The position numbers and the translations under genes are program-made. Positions 1 to 12,324 of a DNA stretch of 64,000 bases are shown here, piece by piece. Position 1 is the first letter of the stretch; every line of letters starts with the position of its first letter. The DNA comes from Tillus elongatus (taxonomy: Eukaryota > Arthropoda > Insecta > Coleoptera > Cleridae), in NCBI GenBank assembly GCA_964006375.1, contig OZ023269.1, positions 6,642,426-6,706,425 on the forward strand, written 5' to 3'. The notes under the pieces are model-generated. The model did no database searches. It was given only the letters and a program-made list of their open reading frames with translations, and was not told the DNA's origin.

Positions 1-130
1 TAACGAACTTATCCAAGCCATTTGCGAAAGTAGGGTACTCACCAAATTTTATCAAAATCGGCGCATTATTTTTTCAAAATTCAAAAGTCGGGATCTCCTC
101 ATTAGTGATTTTTTTAAAGAAAATTCACTA
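1..130 (-). repeat. HP-element fragment at window edge
   Basis: Matches the module seen at 6530-6890 and 57835-57920 (AACTTATCCAAGCCATTT, CAAATTTTATCAAAATCGG), here fused directly to the hairpin end (GGGATCTCCTCATTAGTG, then AAAATTCACTAA). The (TA)n tract normally between them is missing, so this is an internally deleted copy. Confidence 0.6.
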
Positions 131-237
131 ATAAACTCAAATAGTAAGATTACTTAATGTACTTGTATTACTTTTGTCAAGTAGGCTTTGAATTATAAAG
201 AAATGAAATTATTTAATCTGTAATAAATCAACCTATA

Positions 238-735
238 CAGGGTGTTTCAAAAAACATGTGCATCACTCGTGGTTAGATTTCTTCGTAAAAATAAGACTTT
301 TTTATATCAACATAGGTCCGACCTTGCTTGGTTACGTAGCTACAGGTGTTAAATATTCTTTAGTTTTTTTTTTTTTGGTTTATTCTAAATTTATACAAAA
401 CGACTGATATTTGGAGAGTGAAAGTTATTTAAACTGGTACATATATTACTGCTAAAAAAGTTTGGACAGCTTCACCAGGGCCCTACGTATGTACTGCAAT
501 AATTTTCTAACCTGTTCACCACTAACTTTTTTTCTTTTGTTAACACAGTTATGTAGTCGTTTAGTGCCTGTTAAAAGTTACCTCCTGATATTTTGTCGAT
601 TTCTATCTCTTTTATAAGATAAATGCAATGATGTAGTGACACAAAACAAAAAGCAGAATCACCCCAAAAACCACAAAAAGACTAACGGAGAGTTGTGCAT
701 TAGATAAGACGTACATTTTGCTCAGAATCACCCCG
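238..735. mobile_element. Short TIR element, TA target duplication
   Basis: Starts CAGGGTGTTTC and ends GAATCACCCCG, imperfect inverted termini of about 11 bp, flanked by TA on both sides. Terminal CAGGGTG is typical of Tc1/mariner-type ends. About 500 bp with no transposase remnant, so non-autonomous. Confidence 0.45.
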
Positions 736-1321
736 TATATTTAGCATTTGGTAACGTACAAATAAAACCATATGCTAGTGAATAATTTACGCACAAGAAA
801 GCAAAAAATAACCTTATTATGTTTTCGAACTAAATTGTTTAAATAACTTTAGCATATTTTGCTCATAAGTGCAATGACTCCTTTCTAAAAACCTTCAAAA
901 CATATTTACAGGAACATTAATAAAATAAATAATGTTGTTATTGTCATGAAGTTACGTATATTCGTTATGTTTGCAATGTAAATATGAAAATTACATCATA
1001 CCATTTTCTTACAAAATTAAATACGTTTTTAATAATTATTTCATTAGAATATCTCGGTTAAATATATAATTTTGATTTCATTATCAATCATTATTATCAT
1101 TATTATATTATATCTTGGAAAGATTTATGGGACTTGGTGAGAGTAAAGTGACATATAGTATTAACGAATTTTCGTTGAAAAAATTCGCCACTGCTGAGAT
1201 CGCGACTTTTGAATTTAAAAAAAAAATTGTTCCAATAAACACGAACTAAGACCCCTAGAAGCCATATTTAGGCTCAGTTTCAAAATTTATATCTTTATAC
1301 ACGCACATACAAATATATATA
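736..1321. other. AT-rich stretch without recognised feature
   Basis: No convincing exon or named repeat. The last 180 bp (from about 1140) is a diverged HP-like sequence with AAATTCGCCACTG and a short (TA)n at 1310-1321. Confidence 0.5.
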
Positions 1322-1606
1322 CAGGGTGACGCATTGAAAACGAAACAAACCGATTTGCGTCCAGAGACATTTTTTTAAGAAAGGCTAAAACACGTCAATT
1401 TTAATATTGAAGGGGACATGTTTTGACATAAAACTCAACTTTGTCACATCAACCCCTTAAGGGTGATGATAACAACCCTTATATTTCAAATAAGGAACAT
1501 GGGTCGAGTGTTACATCATTTGTGAGTTCTTGCTTTTCCGAATTCAGTACACTAATTTTGATTATCAAATAACAATAATAACAGTAATAATATGTGTATC
1601 ACCCTG
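1322..1606 (+). mobile_element. Non-autonomous relative of the 53 kb mariner-like element
   Basis: The first 240 bp closely match the left TIR of the element at 52733: CAGGGTGACGCATTGAAAACG, CGATTTGCGTCCAGAG, then the CATGGGTCGAGTGTTACATC block. It ends near TATCACCCTG at 1606. TA precedes the left end but AT follows the right, so the right border is uncertain. No transposase sequence. Confidence 0.65.
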
Positions 1607-1676
1607 ATCATGCACATGGGCCACTTTTACTAGAATTTTATAGGTACATTACCTTTGTATGTGGGTTTGGATAAAT

Positions 1677-1930
1677 TCAGGGAAATGAAATTTTGCTGGT
1701 TTGGTAAGTGACTAATAGAATAATTTCCAGAAGCTTGAAATGGCCAACCAAGTCTCTTGGTTTCAATTTGTCTGCTTTAAACAGTCTAGAGGCACCTAGT
1801 GCTGCTTCTCTTTTCATACATATCCGCAGTGAAGTAATATTCAGCATTGCCTCTATTGCAGCTGTAGGGAATGATGCCATAGCTCTCATTATTCCAAGAC
1901 AGATCAGCCTCTGCATTTTTGCAATTTGCT
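1677..1930 (-). mobile_element. LINE fragment, RT C-terminal region (RNase H-bearing type)
   Basis: Minus-strand translation gives IQRLICLGIMRAM, then SFPTAAIEAMLNITSLRI. This is the MxxLxIxGAxxTxPTAALExLL block that precedes the RNase H domain in I/R1/LOA-type LINEs, and it resembles LINE-B but is more diverged. Both ends are truncated. Confidence 0.6.
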
Positions 1931-1934
1931 TTGT

Positions 1935-2371
1935 GCTGAAACTTGTTCAATTTCGTACTATAGATGTATGTTTTTCCACAAGATGAGTTTTTACTGGCTT
2001 CTTTGAATAGCAGAAGATTATATGGCTTTGGAAATTTGTCTGCCGGGAGGGCATCCCAAACCTTTGATGCTCTAGGAAAGAATGCTGATTCGTAAGGAAC
2101 TGTTCAACAAGTTGGTAATTTGACATCAAGGCGTGCGCTTTTTGACTTACACAGGTGTGCCGGTTAACGAAGCAATTTCTGATGTGCAAAGTCGATGATA
2201 GTATCGATAGAAGAGGCAGAGATCTCCAACTTTTCTCCTGTGGTCTATAGTAGTGAGATTGAATGTGATAGATGAATCTCTTATAAGGCGAACGGCCCGG
2301 TTCTGAATAGAATAGATGAGGAATAAGGTTGTCTTTGGGATATCATTCCAGATATAAGAACAACATTCCAA
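1935..2371 (-). mobile_element. LINE-A-like fragment, RT C-terminus
   Basis: Minus-strand frames give CCSYIWNDIPKTTLFLIYSIQ, NRAVRLI and KVGDLCLFYRYYH, then after a frameshift FFPRASKVWDALPADKFP. This is the C-terminal pattern of CR1/Jockey-group reverse transcriptases (LEYCSHIW, RRxVGDLSLFYRY, LWNSLP). It is a different subfamily from LINE-A. A LINE-A copy abuts it at 2388. Confidence 0.65.
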
Positions 2372-2387
2372 CTATGGACATAGATGT

Positions 2388-3920
2388 GTTTTTTTTTAAT
2401 TTCAACAACACACCACGAGCGCTTACAGCCTAAATACTATCGTACCGTGGGTGACAAGGAGGAAAGAGGCAGCTTACTAATTCTGGACTTGGAGGTTCGG
2501 AGGAGAAGGAAAAACATGTGCCGGCAAGGAATTCCACAACTTGGAAGTCCTCGGGACAAAAGAGCGGGCATAACAAGATGTTCTAAGTCTGGTGACCTGT
2601 TGGGGACAGCAGGTGGGGGAACTATGGAGGAAAGCTCCTCTGAGCAATGCCCATGCAGATATCTATAAAAGAGAGAGAGAGGTCACCAACGGCACGTCGG
2701 TGGGCAAGGGATGGCAGCCTTCGGGTGAGGGTAGGGTCACCGATGAGACGTATAGCTCTCTTTTGAATTGAGTCCAGGATAGCGAGTGTAGAAGCGGCAG
2801 CGGCACCCCAGATGTGGGAGCAGTATTCGAGGTTTGGCCTTATTTGTGCAGTATATAAGGTATAGAGATTTGCTGGTGAAAACTATTTGCGAGCCCGGAA
2901 GAGGAAACCTAATTTCTTAGCAGCCGCTTCTGCAATTGCTGTGACATGTTGGTGCCAATTAAGATTTCGATCCACAGAAATGCCAACAAGAGAAAAGGAC
3001 TCATTACTTTGAATAACTTGGTTGTTCATTGTGATAGGTCTAGGACTGGTGTATGTCTTGTAAGAAAGAAAGCAAGACTTAGTTTTGGTGGGGTTGAATT
3101 GTACAAGATTTCTACTTCCCCAGTCTAATATTTTTTGGAGATGCACGGAGACAGAACCCTCCATGAGTCTGCGATCCTCATCTAATTGGGCTAAAGAGAC
3201 AGGCTTACAATATTGTATATTTGAATGGAGGGTGCTGTCGTCCGCGTAGCTGTGAACTGGGTTGGATGTGCTCGAGAGGAGGTCATTGATGTGGAGAAGA
3301 AACAAAGTAGGGGCTAAAACTGAACCTTGAGGAACTCCTGCATTAATTGGATACAGTTTAGAGGAATGGCCATCCACAACAACAGATATGCTCCTGTTGG
3401 AGAGGAAATTTGCTGTCCACATACAGAGTTTTGGTGGTGGGCCATAGGCCGGAAGTTTATTAAGCAGCGCTGCATGCCAGACCTGGTCGAATGCTTTGGA
3501 TATGTCTAGAGCAACAATCTGGGATTCACCGTGTTGTTCCATAGACTTGTTCCAAGAATGGGTGACAAAGGAAAGGAGGTCGGCAGTCGATCTGCGCTGA
3601 CGGAATCCATACTGCCTGTCGTGGATTAGACTGTGTTTTTCAAGAAATTTTAGTAATTCGGTGTTTATATACTTTTCCATCACTTTATAGACGATTGAAA
3701 GGGGAGAAATAGGCCTGTAGTTGCTAGGAAGCGCTTTGGATCCTTTCTTGGGGATGGGTTGTACTCGAGCAGTTTTCCAGTTACTAGGGAATATGCCTCT
3801 ATTGTAAGATGTCTGAAACAGACGAGTCAGGACAGGAGCAAGTTCTGGTGCGCATTTTTTGAGAACAATTGCTGGGATCTCGTCAAGGCCAGAGGCTTTC
3901 CTAGTATTAAGAGAAGCGGC
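2388..3920 (-). mobile_element. LINE-A copy 1 (CR1/Jockey-group), 5'-truncated
   Basis: Minus strand with poly(T) at 2388-2397 as its A-tail. The 3' end of ORF2 ends in a LSSLSTPTVR-like tail and a GTTGAAAT motif. Upstream is a long open RT frame, 3947-2883: KASGLDEIPAIVLKKCAPEL, NWKTARVQPIPKKGSK, SNYRPIS, DISKAFDQVWH, AGVPQGSVLAPTLFLLHIND and the catalytic SYADD. The frame breaks after residue 354 of the RT; the C-terminal part is shifted. No RNase H domain. The copy starts inside the RT N-terminus, so it is dead. Best preserved RT of this family in the window. Confidence 0.9.
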
Positions 3921-4439
3921 GTCAGAAGCTACCTGTGATGAAAACAAACTTTACACCCGATATAGAAATCTAAGCTTCTTTGCTGCTGCTTTTGGAATAT
4001 TGGAAACACGTAAATGCCAACAAAGATCATCTACAACAGTTATACCCATGTAGAAAATGTGGATATCTTGGGCACTATTTTGCCATCCGTCTAGGGCCTG
4101 AGCCCTGTAGACCATTATTTCTGGAGACAATGCAATTCTGTGTTCAGAAAAATGTTACTGGTTAGACGTCACTACAGTGGTGAAGGTTAAGTAACTTTTT
4201 TCCCCTTCTCTTAGTTTGAGACTGTTTTTAGTCAACCAGTTTTCTGCTTCCCTTGTCTTTTGATGTCCACTTCCATGAGATAGGAAAGATAAACCTGGAT
4301 AATCTGGGTTCGTCCATTTCAAAAGAGTCTAACAAAAATATTTCAATAACGCATATTTGTGTGTGTTCTCTAAATAACACTTATTTTTCTCTATTCAATT
4401 TCGAGAACACTGACCGTATAATTTTTCCGCGTACTGAAG

Positions 4440-4850
4440 TTTTTCTCTTATTTGACGAACCGTGGATACAGCTCTTACAATACTTACCAACGCATAGATT
4501 AAGATATATTTATAACATTCGAAAATTTGAACACATCTCCTATAAGCTCAGGGAAGCACAATGGCTGAACATGAGGGATATATTCCTATTACAGAGATCA
4601 TATTTCTACAATGGTATCATAAAAAAGGGGACGCCATCTTACCTTCATAGGAAAAATAGGTATCCCACCGATATACATAATGTGAATATCCGAAGAAAGG
4701 ATCTTCTCTCTATACCAGCTCTCAAACTTGCTCTATAGCTACGGTCTTTCTCATATGACGTCTGCGAGACTTATAATAAAATCCCAAACCATATAAAAGA
4801 AATGACCATTGGTAAATTTAAGAAACACATGTTACGGTGGATGCTTGATT
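4440..4850 (+). mobile_element. LINE fragment, RT C-terminus (unassigned family)
   Basis: Plus-strand frame ending at 4738 reads AQWLNMRDIFLLQRSYFYNG, then PSYLHRKNRYPTDIHNVNIR. A shifted frame continues ETYNKIPNHIKEMTIGKFKKHML and stops near 4851. The W-N-x-L-P-x-x-I-K...FK..L ending is typical of non-LTR RT C-termini. The family differs from LINE-A to E. Confidence 0.5.
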
Positions 4851-4855
4851 AGCGG

Positions 4856-5270
4856 GATAAAAAACAGGAGAAATAATATGTGGGTATGTTGTAGGAGATT
4901 CTGGGTTTGAGTGCGCAACTGATTTGGGCATACGTGCGTATGGAGCTGTGTAGGGGTGGTGGAGTGTAAGACGGTAGATGTCTGAATATGTGTGTATGCT
5001 GGAGATTGGAAGTCTTTGTGTATGTACGAGTAAAAGTTTTGACCGTACGCTGGGTATAGGGGTTGGGTGAGTAAGTGGGGGTCCTTGGGGCCGGGGAGGT
5101 AAGTGTATGAGTCTGAGACTGTGTGTATGGGAGATTGGAAGGTTTTGGGTATGTGGACGAGTGTTTTAAGTGTATGTGGCGTATTGAGGCTGTATGAGCA
5201 GTGAACAGGTAGATGAGTATGGACACACACGTAAAGATAACTTCTTGAATGCATGACTATGTGGGGGGGG
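4856..5270 (+). repeat. G/T-rich strand-asymmetric tract
   Basis: About 400 bp in which the plus strand is almost devoid of C and rich in TGTG/GTAT/GGGG motifs. It directly follows the LINE C-terminus at 4851, so it may be that element's 3'UTR. The minus-strand open frames it creates (His/Thr/Pro-rich) are compositional artefacts. Confidence 0.5.
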
Positions 5271-6430
5271 GTCTCCCTGACGTGGGTCGCTAATAACTCA
5301 CTTTGCTTTTTTTTTCAAATTAGCATTCAGAAAATTAAATGGCTTGGCACTAATAGTTTAATAGGGTTAAGTGGTAGAACAGCGGATACTACGGTATCGG
5401 GCTGAACTTCGCCCTAAGATTTGTTTTGTTTTAGTGGATAATGAAATAGATTACTTATGGTATTAGCACATATGAAAAGCATCAAAACAAATAATGGTAT
5501 TATTATTATTATTATATTTGAATAAAAGGTGAAAAGGTAGACCAAGAGGAAATCTTCTATAAAACCTGACCCAATTGACAATATGCGGAAGCAACAACAA
5601 AATGAAGAGAATTACTGGATACAGAGTAGCAATTGCAACGAGAACGCAACATCGCAATTTGACTATGATGACAATTTACGTAATACAAAGAAAAATATAT
5701 TGAGACTGTTTTATTGATTTGTTGCAAAGTTAAAGGAAAAGTCTAATTTTTTTGTGAAACAATATACCTACCTAATTATATAGTATAATAATCCCGGTTG
5801 GACCTCTTTACATTGATTGATTACTAGATAATCGGGTATTATTTATATACGTGAGTTAAGCTGGTAAATATGTTTTGAAGACGGCTAGAATGAAGTCATT
5901 GTACTCTTCTATTATGAAACAGAAAAATACTAGTTTCACTGATTAGTTCAATAACATAAAACAGCAACTTTTTTGCATTTGTTTTCTGGTTTTACGATAC
6001 GTAAGCATTCCAATGGCTTAGGTATTCTGTACTGGTTTGCTCACCAAGTGTTATATATCTATAAGAACTAAGTAATGGGTTTTAGCCATATGTTTACTTT
6101 TTCTATTACGCATATTTTTGTTGTGTTATTATATCCACGCAATTTCCCGAAATAATCTTTATACTTTTCCATCAAAATAAATTATATGGGAGAAAACAAA
6201 TGTCGCAAAATTAAATATCAATATACAGGCTGAGTCAACGATTAAATAAATTAAACTAGTCGTTTATGGGTGAATTTTTTAAATAAAATATATACAATGT
6301 GCGACAGCTAATTGGAATAAATTCACTATCTCAATTATTGTACATATTTATAAAAAATCCACAACGCGTCAATTTAAAAAATAGAAATCTAAATTTTGGT
6401 GTATAGTTTACTTTTTATATCGTAAACCTA
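5271..6430. other. AT-rich stretch, nothing recognised
   Basis: No coding exon with good splice sites or homology was found. A weak tRNA-like patch lies at about 5368-5425 (see rejected items). Confidence 0.5.
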
Positions 6431-6439
6431 CCTACCAAA

Positions 6440-7027
<588 letters not shown>

Positions 7028-7029
7028 AT

Positions 7030-7242
7030 ATAAAAATAGCGCTCATTTGAAGAAATTTTTTCAAAATTCAAAAGTCAGGATCTCCTCATTAGTGAATTTT
7101 TTTTAAGAAAATTCACTAATTGAAACTGACCCCGGATATTGGTTCTAGGGGTCCTAGATCGCGCTCATTTGAAGAAATTTTTTCAAATTTCAAAAGTCGA
7201 GATCTCCTCATTAGTGAATTTTTTCTAAGAAAATTCACTAAA
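7030..7242 (-). repeat. Two tandem copies of the HP-element hairpin end
   Basis: Two copies of the unit GCGCTCATTTGAAG, AAATTTTTTCAAA, GATCTCCTCATTAGTGAA and AAGAAAATTCACTAA, separated by a GGATATTGGTTCTAGGGGTC linker. Each ends in a perfect 11-12 bp stem (TTAGTGAATTTT/AAAATTCACTAA). Confidence 0.75.
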
Positions 7243-7464
7243 AATGACATCCTGTAACGTGAAAAGTTCAACCCCTTTCGAGTGACAGTTGCAACCCCAA
7301 ATTTTTAAATAGGACGTAGGGGCTTGTCATACCGCATTTGACAGATCTCGTCATTCTCCATTCAAAAATGTTATCGTTTCAAAATTTATTGCAAAAATTA
7401 ACAGTAAAAAAAAATAATCTAATTTATCATCTGTTGCATTTACCGGTTACCTTCTGACAACAAC
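7243..7464. other. Unassigned spacer
   Basis: Contains GTTCAACCCCTTTCGAGTG and CAACCCCAAATTTTTAAATA, a weak echo of the 53 kb mariner-like TIR interior (an ACCCCTTAAGGG then CAACCCTTATA pattern). Too diverged to assign. Confidence 0.3.
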
Positions 7465-9625
7465 TTTGTCCAGCTCTTCGACTACCTTTCTAAAAAAAAA
7501 ACGACCATCTGATTTCTGAATATCCTTCCTCCGAGGTCACTATTCTTGGTGACTTCAGTGACCAGAATAAGGAATGGGATCTTCAAAAACCGATCCACAA
7601 GGGAGAGCAACCTACTTACTTTTCTCGCACCCCAACCCACAGCTCAAATCCCTGGGATCTCCTTCTTACTACAAAACATGAATGCTATAAGACATCAGTC
7701 ACCGCCCCCCTTGGTCGCTCAGACCACAACATGGTCACTACTTCCTGCGTAATGCAACCCGAGGTCACACAGTCATCACACTCACGTATCCTTTGGCACT
7801 GCAACTCCGCGAACTGGAACGAAATGCGGGATTACTTTTCCTCAGTTCCATGGGCGTCTGTCTGCTTCTCTCATCCTGACCCCTCTGATATCTCACAAAA
7901 GTCACCGAAATTATCCAAGCTGTTTATTTATTCCACGTACACAGAAAACCTCTTCAGCCACTCAAAAGCCCTGGTTCCCTAAATCATGTGACAAGGCCAG
8001 ACTTGAAAAGGTCAAAGCTCACAAAACACTTCTACACAATCCCAATCAAGAAAACCGTCAAGCATTTAACGACGCAAGAAACCGCTATGTCCGCATTCTT
8101 TCTGAGGAAAAAAACTCGTTTAATAATCACATCAAAAACAAAGTCCTCTCAAGCTCCAACGGCAGTAAACCCTTCTGGATTCTTGTTAAATATATTCCCA
8201 CCTCTTGTTTCAGGGGATGAAATTGTTTCTATCGCCCTGGGCAAGGCTGAACTTTTTGCCTGGTTGTTCGCCGCCAATTCTACTCTCAACCCACCTCCAA
8301 ATGTTCAACCACCAACAGTCCCCAATGTCGCGCATAAAATGACGGATATCATTTTCAAAACTAAAAAGGTACGAACAATGCTCTCTTCTCTTGATACCAG
8401 GAAAGCCTCTGGCCTTGAAGAGATCCCAGCAATTGCTCTCAAAAAATGCGCACCAGAACTTGCTCCTGTCCTGACTTGTCTGTTTCAGACATCCTTGAAT
8501 AGAGGCATATTCCCTAGTAACTGGAAAACGGCTCGAGTACAACCCGTCCCCAAGAAGGGATCCAAAGCGCTTCCTGGCAAATACAGGTCTATTTCTCTTA
8601 TTTCAGTCGTCTCTAAAGTAATGGAAAAGTATATAAACACCGAACTGCTTGAAAAACACAGTCTAATCCACGACAGGCAGTATGAATTCCGTCAGCGCAG
8701 ATCAACTGCCGAACTCCTTTCCTTTGTCACCCATTCTTGGAACAAGTCTATGGAACTACACGGTGAATCCCAGATTGTCGCTCTAGACATATCAAAAGCA
8801 TTCGACCAGGTCTGGCACGCAGCGCTGTTTAATAAACTTCCGGCCGATGGCCTACCACCAAACCTCTGTACCTGGACAGCAAATTTCCTCTCCAACCCGA
8901 GAATTTCTGTTGTCGTGGATGGCCATTCCTCTAAACTGTATCCCATTAATGCAGGAGTCACTCAAGGTTCAGCTCTAGCCCCTACTTTGTTTCTTCTCCA
9001 CATCAATGACCTCCTAGCACATCCAACCCAGTTCACAATTACGCGGACGACAGCACCCTCCACCCAAATATACAACATTCTAAGCCTGTCTCTTTAGCCC
9101 AATTAGATGAGGATCGCAGACTCATGGAGTGTTCTGTCTCTGTGGATCTCCAAAAAATATTATACTGGGGAAGTAGAAATATTGTACAATTCAAGTCCAC
9201 GAAATTTCAGTCTTGCTTTCTATCTCATAAGAGATACACCAGCCCTAGACCCATCACAATGAACAACCAAGTTATTCAAAGGAATGAGTCCTTTTCACTT
9301 GTTGGCATTTCTGTGGATAGAAATCTCAATTGGCACCAACATGTCACATCAATTGCAGAGGCGGCTGCTAAAATATTGGGTTTCCTCTTCCGGGCTCGCA
9401 AATACTTTTCACCAGCTAAACTCTATACCTTATATACCTCACGGATAAAGCCAAACCTCGAATACTGCTCCCACATCTGTGGTGCCGCTGACGCTTCTAC
9501 ACTCGCTACCCTGGACTCCATTCAGAAGAGAGCTATACGTCTCATCGATGACCCTACCCTCACCCAAAGGCTGCCATCCCTTGCCCACCGACGTGCCGTT
9601 GGTTACCTTTCTCTCTCTCTCTCTC
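7465..9625 (+). mobile_element. LINE-A copy 2, 5' part of ORF2
   Basis: Plus strand. Endonuclease remnants are EVTILGDFSD near 7540 and PLGRSDHNMV near 7715 (the EEP GDFN and SDH motifs). The linker and RT run 7988-9097: KASGLEEIPAIALKKCAPEL, NWKTARVQPVPKKGSK, DISKAFDQVWHAAL, VTQGSALAPTLFLLHIND. A frameshift falls just before the YADD box. The C-terminal part, 9124-9620, has ISVDRNLNWHQHV and EYCSHIC. It is cut at the CT-rich run at 9610 by the HP-element and resumes at 10975. Confidence 0.9.
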
Positions 9626-9758
9626 TTTTAGTGAATTTTCTTTAAAAAAATTCACTAATGAGGAGATCCCGACTTTTGAATTTTGAAAAAATTTCTTCAA
9701 ATGAGCGCTAATTAGGCCCCCCAGAAAACATATCCGGGGTCAGTTTCAATTTTTATAT

Positions 9759-9868
<110 letters not shown>

Positions 9869-10661
9869 CACACCGATAACTCAAAAAATAATGGGCCGAT
9901 TTTGATCAAATTTGGTGAAAACATTCCTTTTGCAAATGGCTTGGATGAGTTCGTTAGTCAGGAAAATCTGCCCAGGTTTTCCCGGAAAATTTTGTGTTTT
10001 CTTTCGAAAAAAAATTATATCTCCGGAATTAACAAAGTAAGGACAACCAAATTTGGTACGCAGGTTTACATCCTTATAGGTAAGTTACCTACCAAAATTT
10101 AGCTATGTAGGTCAAAAGACAAAAAAGTTATAGGCATTTAAAAATAAATAAATTGGGGTTTTCCTCAAAACGTCAAAGTGGCGATTTAAAATGTCAAAAT
10201 TGGCAACATTTAGGCAAATAACTTAAATATAATACGGGCTATAGAAATAAAATGTCTCAAGAAGGATGTTTTACAAACCCTAAAGTCTTAGTTTCAACCG
10301 TCATTGTCCTTCATTTTACTAAAATATTTGCAGAAAATTCATTTCAAATAGACCCTTTCTCTGATGCTTGGCAGTAGCCTTAGCTATAGAGTTTATCATT
10401 TAATGGTATATAATTTTTGTAGAATTTTCGTAAAAAATTAATAAATCTCAATATATCCGTTATTATATAACATATGAAGAAAATTTGTATATATTAATTA
10501 TAGGGTGTCTTGAGCTACATCTTAAAATAATATTTCTGCAATCACAGGTGGCCCATAAGTCGTTGGTGATACTTTTTTTTTTAAATCAAACACGCCCTAT
10601 GTTATTGCATTTTTGCATTTTCCATCGAAATATAATGCATGTTTGTAAGAAAAGAAATTCC

Positions 10662-10972
10662 GGATGCAGCAAGTGCGTTATGGTAGCGAATTTTGATCAA
10701 ATGTTTCATATTTGAACAGCTCAATTTTCTATTAACCTATAAGGTTGACCAAGAAACGTGTTTTTTCGGGAACATTTTAAGTTTACTTTTGGAAATTGTT
10801 GTACATTTTCACACAATAAAGTTATTTTAATGGAACATGACACATTGTTTTTACTATATAGGTTATACTGGTAACCAAATTTGATGCCTGTTTTCTTAAA
10901 AAAAACACACATATTTGTTATTAAAAAGATTTTTATGAAAATTCACTACCATAACGCACTTGCTGCGTCCAG
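10662..10972. mobile_element. CTGGACGC-TIR module (MITE-like) at end of HP-element I
   Basis: Inverted ends of about 35 bp: CCGGATGCAGCAAGTGCGTT on the left and AACGCACTTGCTGCGTCCAG on the right, each next to a TATGGTAG box. About 310 bp. Similar modules lie at 56272-56560 and, free-standing, at 56695-56989. Confidence 0.65.
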
Positions 10973-10974
10973 AA

Positions 10975-11312
10975 TTTTATAGATATCTGCACGGGCACTG
11001 CTCAGAGGAGCTTTCTTCCATAGTTCCTCCACCTGCTGCCCCCAACATATCTACCAGAGGAACAGACCGAATGCACCCTCTCACTGTCGAGGTCACCAGA
11101 CATAGAACATCTTGTTATGCCCGCTCTTTTGTCCCGAGGACTTCCAAGTTGTGGAATTCCTTGCCGGCACATGTTTTTCCTTCTCCTCCGAACCTCCAAA
11201 CCTTCAGGTTCAGAATTAACAAGTTGTCTCTTTCCTCCTTGTCGACACCCACGGTACGATAGTATTTAGGCTGTGAGCCCTCGTGGTATGTTGTTGAAAT
11301 AAATTTTTAAAA
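10975..11312 (+). mobile_element. LINE-A copy 2, 3' end after the insertion
   Basis: Resumes exactly at TTTTATAGATATCTGCACGG. It encodes GHCSEELSS, MHPLTVEVTRHRTSCYARSF, VPRTSKLWNSLPAHVFP and ends SSLSTPTVR-stop. The 3'UTR ends GTTGAAATAAAT and an A-rich tail. Together with 7465-9625 it makes a single disrupted element. Confidence 0.88.
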
Positions 11313-11518
11313 AAATTTAAAAAAATGACTGAGTTCGTAAAAGCACACAAAAAACTTAAAAACTAAACGCGTTTAATTATTGTAATGGGAAAAGAAGCTA
11401 AAACAATTCTGGTGTCCTTTTTGAACGGTATGAATTAACAAGAAGACATAAAAAGTTATCAACATTCTTCCTACTTGGCAATGTTAGTTTCGTTTAAAAC
11501 GCCTTAGCAACTTGCTTT

Positions 11519-12324
11519 ATGATTGAAACCGCACGACAGTGGTTGTCATTTGTTATGCAATTCAAAAACATGGCTTTGACAAAAAAGCCTAAAATAACAA
11601 TTCTACAGATGATTGGTGACGGAGATAAAACACGATCGCAAATCAAAGTTGCTCGCCTATTTCAGGAAAAATTACGCGATTTGCCGTCTATGTCCCAAGC
11701 GACAATTATTGTGCGTTTCTCAAGGCAGGATCTGATCACCTTATATTATAAAGTCTCTGAAGACAAGTTATTGGCCGGTACCTGCAGAACACTGCTGGTC
11801 CTCTGATAAAAGATACGTATCTCATTGTTTCAAAAACAATGGCATCTTCTCTGGGCGGGTATAACATAATTTATTAAGACCGCCAATAGATGATATGTAC
11901 ACACAATCGCGTATTTACCCTAGGGCCATGGGGGCCATGGCGGCAAGCTGCGAGGGCGGCGCAAGCTGCCAAGCTACGCTCAACTTTGGGGGTCTTTTAT
12001 AATCGTTACCTATCTAATATTTTGTTACCTGAATATTTTGATGCACTTGAAGAGGATGGTAAAAAAAAAAAGTGTCCAACAGAAGAATACAAAAGCCGTC
12101 GCAAGAGACTTATTAAGAGAAAAAAGCGAGATGATAAGTATGGCGGGGGAGAAGTGTTCTTACAAACACGTGACCATTTCAGGGTTAATACCTTCTTCCC
12201 AATATCCGACCAATTGTTGGACGAGTTGAGGAGGCGCAAATCTGCGTATGACGCAATAACCGCAAATTATGCATTTTCATGCAAATTGGATACAATGTCT
12301 GAGGCAGAAGTGAGAGTTAACGTT
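11519..12324 (+). mobile_element. hAT/ZMYM1-like transposase remnant, N-terminal side
   Basis: Plus-strand frame 11890-12324 holds VFYNRYLSNILLPEYFDALEE-like sequence, a Lys/Arg-rich stretch and HFRVNTFFPISDQLLDELRR. The pattern FRVxxFxPIxDxLxxELxRR is known from hAT-superfamily (zinc finger MYM-type 1-like, DUF4371) transposases. The upstream frame 11519-11806 is unrecognised and may be an older fragment. It is split by LINE-B at 12325 and continues at 13473. Confidence 0.55.

Noticed and set aside
4020..4165. Zinc-knuckle-like PCRKCGYLGHYFA frame
   Set aside because: The last Cys of the CCHC motif is missing and no Gag-like context surrounds it; could be a LINE ORF1 trace but is unsupported.
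4832..5254. His/Thr/Pro-rich 140-residue frame on the minus strand
   Set aside because: Created by the G/T-rich composition; no homology, no splice context, and it lies behind a LINE C-terminus.
5368..5425. tRNA- or SINE-like patch (AGTGGTAGAACAGCGGATA... GGGCTGAACTTCGCCC)
   Set aside because: The B box does not match GGTTCGANTCC and no cloverleaf could be drawn; no repeat copy in the window.
6225..6260. TACAGGCTGAGTCAACGA as a possible TIR
   Set aside because: No inverted partner was found within 1 kb.
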